Source: Isoetes taiwanensis
Lineage: Eukaryota > Streptophyta > Lycopodiopsida > Isoetales > Isoetaceae
Direction: 5' to 3'
DNA: 64,000 nt
Assembly: GCA_021234155.1 (NCBI GenBank)
Contig: JAJEKV010000028.1
Span: 11,982,134-12,046,133 of the forward strand
Below the pieces are notes generated by a model. The model was not told the origin of the DNA, ran no database searches, and worked only from the letters and a program-made list of their open reading frames with translations. The translations under genes were made by a program, and so were the position numbers. This document shows positions 21,434 through 31,204 of the stretch, one piece after another; the stretch's first letter is position 1; the number at the start of each line of letters is the position of its first letter.

Positions 21434-23047
21434 TGGCACAAACTTTGGATTCTATGTAAGCATATATGTATTTCAATGAGTGTCATTCATGGCACAAACT
21501 TTGGACGTGCAGTAACTGAACCTAAAGTGGAGAAATCTATGTGTATCTTAACAACTACGTCCACATGCTCATCCATGGAACCCTTTTTATGGTTAGCTTG
21601 TAATGATAATAGAAGGTACAAACACGAGCATCAACTTTTAGTTGAGCAAGATTAAGATCGAGGATGCTGAAGTGTAAGTGTCAATCAAGGAAACGATGTC
21701 GCATCCATTCCTGGCACGACGAAGCTCAATAATCTGAAGGAGAATGTCTCAGCAGAAGCTTTCTGTGTGTTCGTCGGGACAAAGAAGAATACAGAAGTTT
21801 GCTGTATTTATTCCTGCTTTTTCAAAATTCTATAAGCATCTACCTTAGATTGTGCTCTATACGGTTCGAAGGATATCTAATTGTTGTTATACTTTCGTCC
21901 ATAGGATACTCTTTTCCTCTTAGTATTATGCCTCAATGCAATTATGATATTGATCTAGGTAAAATAACATGTTCATACTTGATTTACCTCCAATTGATTT
22001 ATATATTTGCAAAATGGAGGAGAAGCAGAAAATCATCACATTTCCGGATCTAGACCTTGAGTAGACTTCAATTTTTTGAGATGACGACAAAAAGATATCT
22101 GGTACTCATACAATGATCCTTGGTTCTGATATGTTGCAGATTAAAGAAAGATATGCGGAAAGATCATAGCAGTTTTGTTGCATAGTATTTTCACTTGCTT
22201 GTCTCAAGAACACACAAAATGATGCTGTTTCACACAGCTGATGTTTGTGATATATGGTTCCATTGCTCTACTTCGCATAGTGCCTTTTTGAGCAGCATTC
22301 AATATCCAGGAGTTGAGCATCATTTTGCCTGCCTCAGGAACACACAGATGATGTTTTTGGCATATGGTTCCATTTCTCTACTCATTATAATATCTTCTTG
22401 AGCAATATTCAATGTCTAGGATTTAAGCATCATTTTGAAAGTTCAATCATTAGGAATAACACAAGGTATAGAGTTGTAAGATATAATTTGCATCGCTACT
22501 TGCAGAAGAATATTATTACTTGCGAAAGAAGGATGTTTTGACAGAAGCTTTCTGATTGTATTCAATTCAAATAACCCATTGAACATTGTGTTCAAACTCA
22601 CCATAGACAATTGATTGTCATAACATTTGAATTGTCTAGCATTATTCTATTGTTTAAATTTGGTTATTTCGGGGTTCTGAAAACTTTTTGGATTTTATTT
22701 TCAGGTTGGTCTTGTAAGGTTTTAAAGCTTTTAACTGCCGGAACACATTTTCCATATTCCAAAAATCGAGTGTGGCCTTTTCTATGATTTGAAAATTCGT
22801 ATTTTGAGCTATTTTCCCTGTTTGGAGGATTCGATGGACTCCTTATCCTCGGCATGCTGTAGGATTATTTGGTAGGATCGTCCTTGCTTACAGGTGGTGA
22901 TCTAGACATGCAGGTGACTTAGGGATGGATTCAAAGCTCCAAATCTTGAGTTAGGGTTTGTTGCACAGTGCGATTCATATAATACTTTACTAAGAGTGTG
23001 CTTTTTTATGGTCTGTGCGAAATACTTACTGTATGCTTTTTGGATGC
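21434..23047 (+). repeat. Large direct repeat, copy 1
   Basis: Matches 24,387-25,878 over most of its length, with a spacing of about 2.95 kb. Copy 1 has extra sequence near 21,700 and 22,130-22,215. Inside it a roughly 100-bp segment is itself tandemly repeated (about 22,235-22,330 and 22,335-22,436). A third fragment of the same family lies at about 23,814-23,902. No gene is recognised in the repeat or in the spacer 23,048-24,386. Confidence 0.85.
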
Positions 23048-24386
23048 AAAACCCTGCTATACCGGTGCTTCAGACAACCTCTAAAGTAGGATTCAAAACT
23101 GGATACTGCCAAGCCTAGGTGACATCTTTCTCTGATTTTTATAAAAATGGGTCTTCGAGCTTTGCGAATGTTTTAGCTTTGAGAAAACATGTTCATGGAT
23201 AACTGGGTTATTCCAAATGCTTCAAGAAAATATACGTCATGGGGGTTTCTTTCCAAACTGTCAGGAAAATGCTGTACTTCACAAAATCGATCATTATTCT
23301 GACAACAATATTTTCTAGCTAGAAGGCCATCATTTCATTGCAAATATATTGTCATTGTTTTGGATATGGCTGGTGTTTTTCACTCGATTATAACTTCATG
23401 TGCCATACCCAGTAGTCTTTCATGTCTTATTTCTTTCTTTCTGCAGATTTGTGCGAATATTATTGTTGCAAGAGCAATATTGTCTGCTTTTTGTTGTTTC
23501 TTGCAGTACAGAGTCAATGGAACATGATTTTCTTGGCTCAAAGATAAGGCATTATCGTTTTTCTTTTGCCATAACAGGTTCCAGCTGTAGATATATTGCA
23601 AGCAGAGGCTTCGAATAACAGATTTCCAAATATGGGTTGCAAAATTACAGAGTTTTTGTTCTATTATATTATTCTTTTTGACGAGTTCCATCTTTTCTCA
23701 TTTAGAACTTAGGTTGTCAATGATTCCACAGATTGTGTTGGAATAATAGTTTCTATGCTTCGTGTGGACCCTCTGATCAAAGCAACATTATCCTTGAGAA
23801 AAATGCCACATGGAGCTTGTAATGATAATATAAGGTACAAACACGAGCATCAACTTTTAGTTGAGCAAGATTAAGATCGAAGGTGCTGAAGTGTAAGTGT
23901 TATTCTCTAGCCAGTATATTCTCTAAATTTTTTGAACTCTTAGAATCATTTAGTTATATCCGAGCGTTTGGACAATGTTAGAATGAGCAATGACATTTAA
24001 CACTAGAGTTGTCCCAACATGGACCCAAATGGGTTAATCTGCATTGTCTTTTTAAACTTCTACCTAGCATGTTAGGTAAAGAATTTGAGTGAACTGCTTG
24101 CACTATCATATTCCTTAGTAGTGCACATGTAAGATAAAATAGATTAAAAATTCTAATGATTTGGACATTGTCAAATACAAGCATTGTAAATAATGGGGGT
24201 AGGTAAATTTTGCAATATGATTAATATTCCATCGATCATCGTGCATATATGATTTTTCCTCATTTTTTAGATTAATACATGTCGTATAACTGGCTACGTC
24301 AAAAAACCTAACTCCAAACCAATGTGTGATTATGGAGTAATAATTCATTTTGTTTAGGATGTCAAAAGTTTTAATAGACCCATTTC

Positions 24387-25878
24387 ATGGCACAAACTTT
24401 GGATTCTATGTAAGCATATATGTTTTCAATGAGTGTCATTCATGGCACAAACTTTGGACGTGCAGTAACTGAACCTAAAGTGGAGAAATCTATGTGTATC
24501 TTAACAACTACGTCCACATGCTCATCCATGGAACCCTTTTTATGGTTAGCTTGTAATGATAATATAAGGTACAAACACGAGCATCAACTTTTAGTTGAGC
24601 AAGATTAAGATCGAAGATGCTGAAGTGTAAGTGTCAATCAAGGAAACGATGTCGCATCCTGCTGAAGGAGAATGTCTCAGCAGAAGCTTTCTGTGTGTTC
24701 GTTGGGACAAAGAAGAATACAGAAGTTTGTTGTATTCATTCCTGCTTTTTCAAAATTCTATAAGCATCTACCTATGATTGTGCTCTATACGGTTCAAAGG
24801 ATATCTAATTGTTGTTATACTTTCATTCATAGGATACTCTTTTCCTCTTAGTATTATGCCTCAATGCAATTATGATATTGATCTAGGTAAAATAGCATGT
24901 TCATACTTGATATACCTCCAATTGATTTATATATTTGCAAAATGGAGGAGAAGCAGAAAAATCATCACATTTCCGGATCTAGACCTTGAGTAGACTTCAA
25001 TTTTTTGAGATGACGACAAAAAGATATCTGGTACTCATACACACAAATGATGATGTTTCACACAAATGATGATGTTTCACACAGCTGATGTTTGTGATAT
25101 ATGGTTCCATTGCTCTACTCAGCATAGTGCCTTTTTGAGCAGCATTCAATGTCCAGGAGTTGAGCATCATTTTGCCTGCCTCAGGAACACACAGATGATG
25201 TTTTTGGCATATGGTTCCATTTCTCTACTCATTATAATATCTTCTTGAGCAATATCCAATGTCTAGAATTTAAGCATCGTTTTGAAGGTTCAATCATTAG
25301 GAATAACACAAGGTATAGAGTTGTAAGATATAATTTGCATTGCTACTTGCAGAAGAATATTATTACTTGCAAAAGAAGGATGTTTTGACATAAGCTTTCT
25401 AATTGTATTCAATACAAATAACCCATTGAACATTGTGTTCAAACTCACCATAGACAATTGATTGTCATAACATTTGAATTGTCTAGATCCTATTGTTTAA
25501 ATTTGGTTTTTTCGGGGTTCTGAAAACTTTTTAGATTTTATTTTCAGGTTGGTCTTGTAAGGTTTTAAAGCTTTTAACTGCCGGAAAACATTTTCCATAT
25601 TCCAAAAATTGAGTGTGGCTTTTTCTATGATTTGAAAATTCGTATTTTGAGCTATTTTCCCCGTTTGGAGGATTCGATGGACTCCTTATCCTCGACATGC
25701 TGTAGGATTATTTTTAGTAGGATCGTCCATGCTTACAGGTGGTGATCTAGGCATGCAGGTGACTTAGGGATGGATTCAAAGCTCCAAATCTTGAGTTAGG
25801 ATTTGTTGCACAGTGCGATTCATATAATACTTTACTAGAGTGTGCTTTATGGTCTGTGCGAAATACTTACTATATGCT
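24387..25878 (+). repeat. Large direct repeat, copy 2
   Basis: Second copy of 21,434-23,047. It ends abruptly at tatgctt near 25,879, after which the Ty3/gypsy 5' half begins. Copy 1 continues past this point with different sequence, so 25,879-25,881 is a junction. Confidence 0.85.
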
Positions 25879-25880
25879 TC

Positions 25881-26030
25881 TGGTTCCTCATCTGGGTGAG
25901 CCTTGCGTTGATTGATTCCACCGTCATTTCCTCGTTGTTGTCCTCTTGTTCACGTCCAAATAAGTTTCTAGGTACCCATTTGTGATGTCGGCCTTGGCCT
26001 TGAGAACCTGAGCCGGTGTTCCTGGCTGCA
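25881..26030 (-). pseudogene. Gag-like fragment
   Basis: The minus strand reads open from about 26,030 to the junction at 25,881, including PRNLFGREQEDNNEEMTVES and INARLTQMRNQ. This resembles the N-terminal part of plant gag proteins only weakly. Upstream lies ctaatacttgcag on the coding strand, a good branch-point and 3' splice-site match, so the frame may be joined by splicing. The stretch 26,031-26,258 between this and the 521-residue frame is AT-rich and non-coding. Confidence 0.4.
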
Positions 26031-26258
26031 AGTATTAGTCATCAATACTGTTACTTTAGTTATATATTATTCATCCTTATTTACAAGTGAATTATTGTTG
26101 AGCATAAAAGAAATCATGTCAAAATTACACTTATAAGTTAAAGATAATTTATAGTCATTAATATATAAGAGTTACACATTGATATAGAGTACATGCTAGC
26201 GTATAGGAGTGAAGACATTCAATACAATTTAGAAGATGCTTAAAACATAATTTGTCTA

Positions 26259-27824
26259 TCATCGATGGCCCCTTGTCAGCTTGAAGAAATTCTTGACGTC
26301 CCTAAGCCGGAGGCCTTTGCCGAGGTTGCGCAAGATGTTCCTGGTTGATCCTCCTTCGAGTGCTCGGGCCATTTCCGGTGCCGGGAGTTCTGGTGCAGTT
26401 GCCGCTACTACTGATAGTGTCGCGTCCCTGAGATGGCCTCTGGCGAAGTCGAGGCAATGGAGCGCCACGGATCTCTTGAAGAGGACGATGTGATCCGCGT
26501 GGGTGTATATCTTGGAGTGCTGCCCGAAGCCAGAGAGTGCTATGAGGAGCGCCACGGATTCTTCCCCTCTTGGGCTGAACTCCTTGTGGAAGACTATCAT
26601 CTGCCCTTGACTGAGGGTCGGAAGGTAGTAGCGGAGCGCCGTACCCTTGCCTGTGCTTCGTGATCCTGTGCCCTTCCTTTGAGCTGCTCCGCCATAGACA
26701 TCTACTGCCAAGAGGTCTTCATGATCTCTCCACATGGTAGTTGCGTTGTCCAAGTTGATGCTGCTGGACGCTTCCCGCATGCTCCTGGAACGAACTGTCT
26801 GGCTAGAGCTTGGGCCTCTTCCTGGTTTGTACAATCTGCTCTGTATGTCTTGAAAATCCTCCTCTGGGATGATGGGTTCCTGTTGTCGATAGATCTCCCT
26901 TATCTGCTGATAGGCTGCTATGTCTGACATTGTCTCCCCGGCGTAGGAGTGCCGCTCTGCTAGCTCCCTTGGAATTTCCTGGTAGGAGTAGTCAATGAGA
27001 TCGGTGTTCTGCTCCTGTGCCATCAGGCCTAAGAGCTCGTTGATTCTAAGCCCTTCTTCTTGGCAGTACGGTAGGTTGAGGATGTCGTTTGCCAAAATGT
27101 ACTCCTCTCCGTCGATGATTATTGGTGACAAGGCTGTGATGCCGATTGATGGTTCGTAGGCTCTTCTGATGTCATCATCGTGCCTGGCCATGTATCTTTC
27201 CATCCTCGTCGCCTCTCCGCTTTCCCACTCTAGATTTTCCTCCCCTAGTTGCTCGTAGTCTTGCTCGATCTGTAGAACTGGTGTCCCCGATGCCATACCA
27301 TGGTACTCATACTCCGAGGAATCTATGTTGAGGATGAGGCCCTGGTCCCTACGAGTGTTGAGTGGTGCTAGATCTAAAGGCTGAATGGAAGGTTCTCCCA
27401 CCTTATTGACTGACTTATAGTGCATGAATAGAGCAAGGGCTGTCTGTGATGAGAGGTATCTATGCCTATTATGCCTGCAGGTCATGTAATCGGGCATGGT
27501 TCTAGTCCTATCCCACAACTGATTCTTGCCCTTGGATCCTCCCATCTCTCTTCCTAAGGCTTGGCTAAGTGTCTCTAGAGATACCCAATTCCCTCCCCTA
27601 GGGGGTAAGTTAACTTCCCACGGTAGGACCTGTTGGTCATATTGGCAAATGATATCAGTATAGAAGGGTGTTCTGGTCAATGTTGCATGAAGATCAAACA
27701 AATGGTCGAACACCTGGAAGGCTTGATCAGCAGGAAAGTCATGGATGTGGTTTGCAGCATTATACCATCTAACAAAGTTACTGGGCGCCATTGAGCAAAG
27801 ATGAGTGCAGAAAATGGCTTGCAA
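26259..27824 (-). CDS. 521-residue protein of unknown function in the retroelement
   Basis: This is the longest intact frame in the window. It starts at an ATG at 27,822-27,824 (a second ATG 11 codons later begins MAPSNFVRW) and ends at 26,259. The N-terminal part (VRWYNAANHIHDFPADQAF, then PWEVNLPPRGGNWVSLETLS) has a globular look; the middle is acidic; the C-terminal third is basic and Ser/Gly-rich with hydrophobic helices (SVALLIALSGFG, VLFKRSVALHCLDF). There is no zinc knuckle, protease or polymerase motif. It might be a structural Gag-like protein or one of the plant-transposon accessory proteins; the similarity is too weak to say. Intactness in an otherwise decayed region suggests recent function. 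Confidence 0.6.
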   Translation of the reverse strand: MQAIFCTHLCSMAPSNFVRWYNAANHIHDFPADQAFQVFDHLFDLHATLTRTPFYTDIICQYDQQVLPWEVNLPPRGGNWVSLETLSQALGREMGGSKGKNQLWDRTRTMPDYMTCRHNRHRYLSSQTALALFMHYKSVNKVGEPSIQPLDLAPLNTRRDQGLILNIDSSEYEYHGMASGTPVLQIEQDYEQLGEENLEWESGEATRMERYMARHDDDIRRAYEPSIGITALSPIIIDGEEYILANDILNLPYCQEEGLRINELLGLMAQEQNTDLIDYSYQEIPRELAERHSYAGETMSDIAAYQQIREIYRQQEPIIPEEDFQDIQSRLYKPGRGPSSSQTVRSRSMREASSSINLDNATTMWRDHEDLLAVDVYGGAAQRKGTGSRSTGKGTALRYYLPTLSQGQMIVFHKEFSPRGEESVALLIALSGFGQHSKIYTHADHIVLFKRSVALHCLDFARGHLRDATLSVVAATAPELPAPEMARALEGGSTRNILRNLGKGLRLRDVKNFFKLTRGHR

Positions 27825-28088
27825 CGATCAGTGAGAGGTTGGAAAATCGCCTAAGTTGCTAGGAACAGTTCTGGTGAAGGAAAAATGGCAAATGAGGCCC
27901 TTTTTATAGACTATGGTTTGCCTCGGGTTTCGTGCACAAGGTTTCTTGATGGGAGAGACTTTTGTTCTAAGGCTGTAGGTCTCCAAATGAACTACCATGA
28001 AGTGCAATTCTAAGCAAAACAAAGCAAGAAACACTACATGGCCGTTTGTTGGATCAAATTTGGCTAACTTAGGTCAAACATGGTCGAC

Positions 28089-28155
28089 CCGGGTGAATCC
28101 GCGCGAAATGGCGCTACGTTGCGAACGCAGGGTCGATTGACGCGGTCTCACCTGG
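28089..28155 (-). repeat. Structured repeat, copy 1
   Basis: Nested inverted repeats: GGTGA with TCACC, CCGCG with CGCGG (one mismatch further in), and a 7-bp inner stem around CGC with one G-U pair. Same architecture as 28,291-28,357. Confidence 0.6.
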
Positions 28156-28290
28156 TTGGCCCAATTTGGATCAAATTTTTAGCATTTTTAGGAGCTACAA
28201 GATACTAACATGCCTAATTGGATCGATTCTAACCTAGCTATCAACTTATTTCGAGCAAAATTAACATCTCGAAGCAGAATTTCAGTGCAA

Positions 28291-28357
28291 CCAGGTGAAT
28301 CCGCGCGAAATGCGTCTGCGTTGCGAACGCAGGGTCGGTTGGCGCGGTCTCACCCGG
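28291..28357 (-). repeat. Structured repeat, copy 2
   Basis: Three nested stems: GGTGA/TCACC, CCGCGC/GCGCGG and CTGCGTT/AACGCAG around a 3-base loop. The start is 202 bp from the start of copy 1. Confidence 0.65.
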
Positions 28358-28592
28358 GTCCCCGAATTTTTGCCCATGTTCGATGATTTTTGCCAAAATT
28401 TTGTTCTTGCTCGGGTTTCTAGGCAATTTCTAAGTACTTTACAAGGAATTCTACTACAATTTGGCTTACTTACCTATATTTTCACGCATCAAACAATTCG
28501 ATTTACAGAGTAAGAAAACTTATATATATATTAATAAAACCCATTTACACTGAGAAAACTTTAATTTTTAACAAAATTACAAAAATGAGGTT

Positions 28593-29653
28593 CTAGGGCC
28601 TCTCTTTGCGTATCCTCCGCGCCAAGTGTAGGTCCTTGGGCATAACCGTCACCCTCTTGGCATGGATGGCGCAAAGGTTGCCCTCCTTAAAGAGCTGGAT
28701 CAGCTCTGCTTCTGCGGCTTCTTGCAGGGCCCGGGTCATTAGAGGGGTGACCCTGTAATCGGTCCGGAACTCCTGCATGACTTCACGGAGGAGGCGTTCG
28801 AAAGGCGCCTTCCTTATCAGGAGATTAGTGCACTGTTGAAAGTGCCTAATCTCCCCTAAACACTCGAGCATGCCGAGTGTTTGGCCCGTGATGGGTCCTC
28901 TTGGGCTTCTCCGGCCTAGGTGGTGGCGGCTTCGGCTGCTTCTTCGGCCTCCCGCCCTTGACAAATTTCTCCACATTCTGCCGACAGTACCAGTCATTGT
29001 ACCTCGTCCAGCGATGGAGGTACTCCTGGTATACCTTCATCTTGCGCTTGAATTCGCGATCTTGTTTGAGCGCGAATTCACGCTCACCCACCTTCTGCTT
29101 CTTGACTACCTTTGGTGGCTTGGGCCACTTCGGGTAGGGTGGGGGTGCGTTGGGGTCTGAAGGTTCCCCAACGTCTTGCTGCTCCTCCTCCTCTTCGACC
29201 TCCTCTTCCTCATCTCCTCCTCCTTCTGCCTCTTCCTCTCCATCTACCTCGCGGGGTCGAGGTTCTTCAATTGTGACCGTCCCGCGAGGCCGATCGTTCC
29301 TACTCTTCGTCCTCCTCTCCTTCTCTAGCAGCTCCCTCTCCCTTTTCTTCCGTGCTGCCCTATCCTCCGGCCACTCCTTCCTTCTTCTTGATCGAAGAAG
29401 GGCCTGGCTGCCGCTGCTGCTCGGACTCCTCCTCCCGGCGCTCTTCTTCCTGGTGCTCCACCTCCTGGTCGGTCATGGGCCCAAGGTGGTGGGTTTCGTC
29501 AGTGCGCTGGGTCTCCACGGACGAGCTGCTCTGTGGCTCCTCCTCTGATGCATAGAAGGTTTCGTCTGAGGAAGACGATGCCTCATCGCCTGGCTTAGGC
29601 CGAAGGTGGGGTGGAATCTGCTTGCCGTGGGCACCTGCTGCTGCCGCCGCCAT
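28593..29653 (-). pseudogene. Protein with C-terminal histone H3 fold, inside a retroelement
   Basis: The first frame after the leader starts at ATG 29,651-29,653 with an Ala-rich start and an acidic Ser/Glu-rich region. Shifting frame near 29,385, it continues through charged sequence (RKKRERELLEKERR, VEEEEEQQ), a Tyr/Trp-rich segment ([15 protein letters not shown]) and a basic Pro/Lys tail ([15 protein letters not shown]). After another frame change near 28,880, residues coded by 28,596-28,877 match histone H3 from alpha-N to the C-terminus: [48 protein letters not shown] and [10 protein letters not shown], ending where H3 ends. By hand I count about 60% identity to plant H3. Loop 1 is H3-length, not CENH3-length. 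Two frameshifts are needed for a single protein; these may be real or sequencing errors. Confidence 0.8.
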
Positions 29654-30082
29654 TGAAGGTGTTCGCCTTGGGCTACACTTCTTGTAGGTTTGCTTGGTTC
29701 ATGCCATATCTTACGGTCTGGAAAATGGGTGACGTAAGGCTGATCAAGAGAGAGATGGTGGCAGGCAAGGTTTGGGGGGAAATGAGGTGGCAAGAAGATA
29801 TTTAAAAAGGAAGGTTCTCTGGAGAATATTCTCCTACCATTAATAGGTCTAATAATTAGCCTCCTTTATTAATTACTCCAATATACTTAATTATTAGTAT
29901 ATACTTAATACAGTATTATATTAGGATTTCGAATTTTTCCTAATGGTTTGAAGTGTTAATTATGAATTTGCGCCATTTTTCACCCAGGTCTCGGATTGGC
30001 ATGATTCTTCGACCCATTTTAGGTGAAATTTGATGCTGATCCATAATTTCCACTCCAATTTTACTAGAATGTTAATTTGACT

Positions 30083-30133
<51 letters not shown>

Positions 30134-30302
30134 CTATCTAACACTTAGCCTACTCTTACGGACCTACTACCTAGGAGAAAATTTTTTTTCCCCTATTTTC
30201 GAGGTTCAATGGTGGAATTTTTTTTCATTTCACACCCTATTAGGCCTGTTAGACTACTTTCATGGTTATGGTCAGTGCTAGTTCCTGGTCAACCAAGAAC
30301 AT
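29654..30302 (-). other. Retroelement leader with a 49-base T run
   Basis: Non-coding DNA between the primer site and the first frame. 30,085-30,133 is an uninterrupted run of T on the plus strand (poly-A on the element's sense strand). AT-rich elsewhere. Confidence 0.6.
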
Positions 30303-30315
30303 CGCTCTGATACCA
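30303..30315 (-). other. Primer-binding site for initiator tRNA-Met
   Basis: The minus strand reads TGGTATCAGAGCG one base after the LTR end ..GGAGCGTCACA. This is the usual plant retrotransposon complement to the 3' end of tRNA-iMet. Confidence 0.92.
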
Positions 30316-30316
30316 T

Positions 30317-31204
30317 TGTGACGCTCCCTGCTAAACATACATACGGCACCCTACCGCACACTCTCGGCAGAAATCCCCGTCCGGTCCTTCAACCGCACGG
30401 GCCCTCCGTCTATCCCACACTCTGAGATGATCGTAGTGCAGGAAGGGGACACGAAGGTGTCTTGCGTGCCCTTCCCCTATGGGTTCCTATCACAGCGGAA
30501 GCACAAACATCGTCAGAACTAGCAATACAATACAATATACTACCTCGAAGGGTAGCTCATCCACATATCCATAGGTGCAAAGAACATAATCATATGCCAT
30601 AAAACATGAGAGCTCCTACCCGTGGTTCCGACACAGAAGGAAGTCGACTGACTGGATAGGCCTCAAGATAGCAGACTGAGTCATAACAATGGCGAGGGCT
30701 GGCATAAGACAATGGCTAGGGTTGACCACTCCATCCGCCCCTCCTGTGCATACTTTGCAGATGGGCTAGATCAGGCTCTGGCGTGACTCTAACCTTCCGG
30801 ATACGCAATCCCATGGCACCACCCATCGGGACTACTCCAGGTTGCATCTCCCTGGTCTGTCGAGGTAGGAAGGGTTGCATCTCCCCTTCTCGGGGTCTAG
30901 AGGCTCCACGGGCAGTTAGAGAATCGTGGCGACACACACGATTCGTGCCGTGAACCCCCCCCCAAAACAAGAGCCAAGCCGACACTTGCAACTCTTGAGA
31001 GGCGGGGCGACACCATCGCCCCCGAGGAGGTGTGGGACCCATGCTCGCCCACACCTAAGTGACCAGGCCATAAGCCTAGCCCACTATGGGATCCCCCGTA
31101 GCCCCCACTCGGCAGGGATCCTCCCTCCATCTTGCCTCTAGCCCCGTTGTGTAGTGTTGAGTCACATCATAGCTTCCATAGCCCGGTGGGTTCCTATGCA
31201 CAGA
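30317..31204 (-). repeat. 5' LTR, inner part
   Basis: Begins TGTGACGCTCC on the plus strand next to the primer site and is broken at 31,204 by a nested insertion. Its continuation is 36,284-37,035, giving a 1,640-bp LTR with TGTGACG..CGTCACA ends. Confidence 0.85.

Larger units (their letters stand above)
27825..28592 (-). other. Spacer between the two extra frames
   Basis: Non-coding. It holds two copies of a structured element (28,089-28,155 and 28,291-28,357), separated by AT-rich sequence. Confidence 0.6.

Noticed and set aside
22235-22436. CRISPR-like or regulatory array
   Set aside because: Only two imperfect tandem units of about 100 bp in plant DNA; ordinary local duplication.
26259-26500. 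Second histone fold (H2A/H2B/H4) at the C-terminus of the 521-residue protein
   Set aside because: A hydrophobic helix pattern and a basic SRS-like start look vaguely histone-like, but conserved residues do not line up.
26281-26927. Several plus-strand frames
   Set aside because: They lie opposite the 521-residue minus-strand frame and show no motifs.
27370-27824. Possible standard gag capsid in the N-terminal part of the 521-residue frame
   Set aside because: I could not find the usual capsid strings or a zinc knuckle, so no domain was claimed.
28593-28997. CENH3 rather than H3
   Set aside because: Loop 1 has the length of canonical H3 and the C-terminus ends like H3; CENH3-specific features are absent.
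29150-29548. Plus-strand Ser/Leu-rich frame of 132 codons
   Set aside because: It is the antisense shadow of the Glu/Arg-rich stretch of the H3-like protein; the composition follows from that.
30303-30315. tRNA-Met gene remnant
   Set aside because: Only the 3'-end complement is present and it sits exactly next to an LTR, so it is a primer-binding site.
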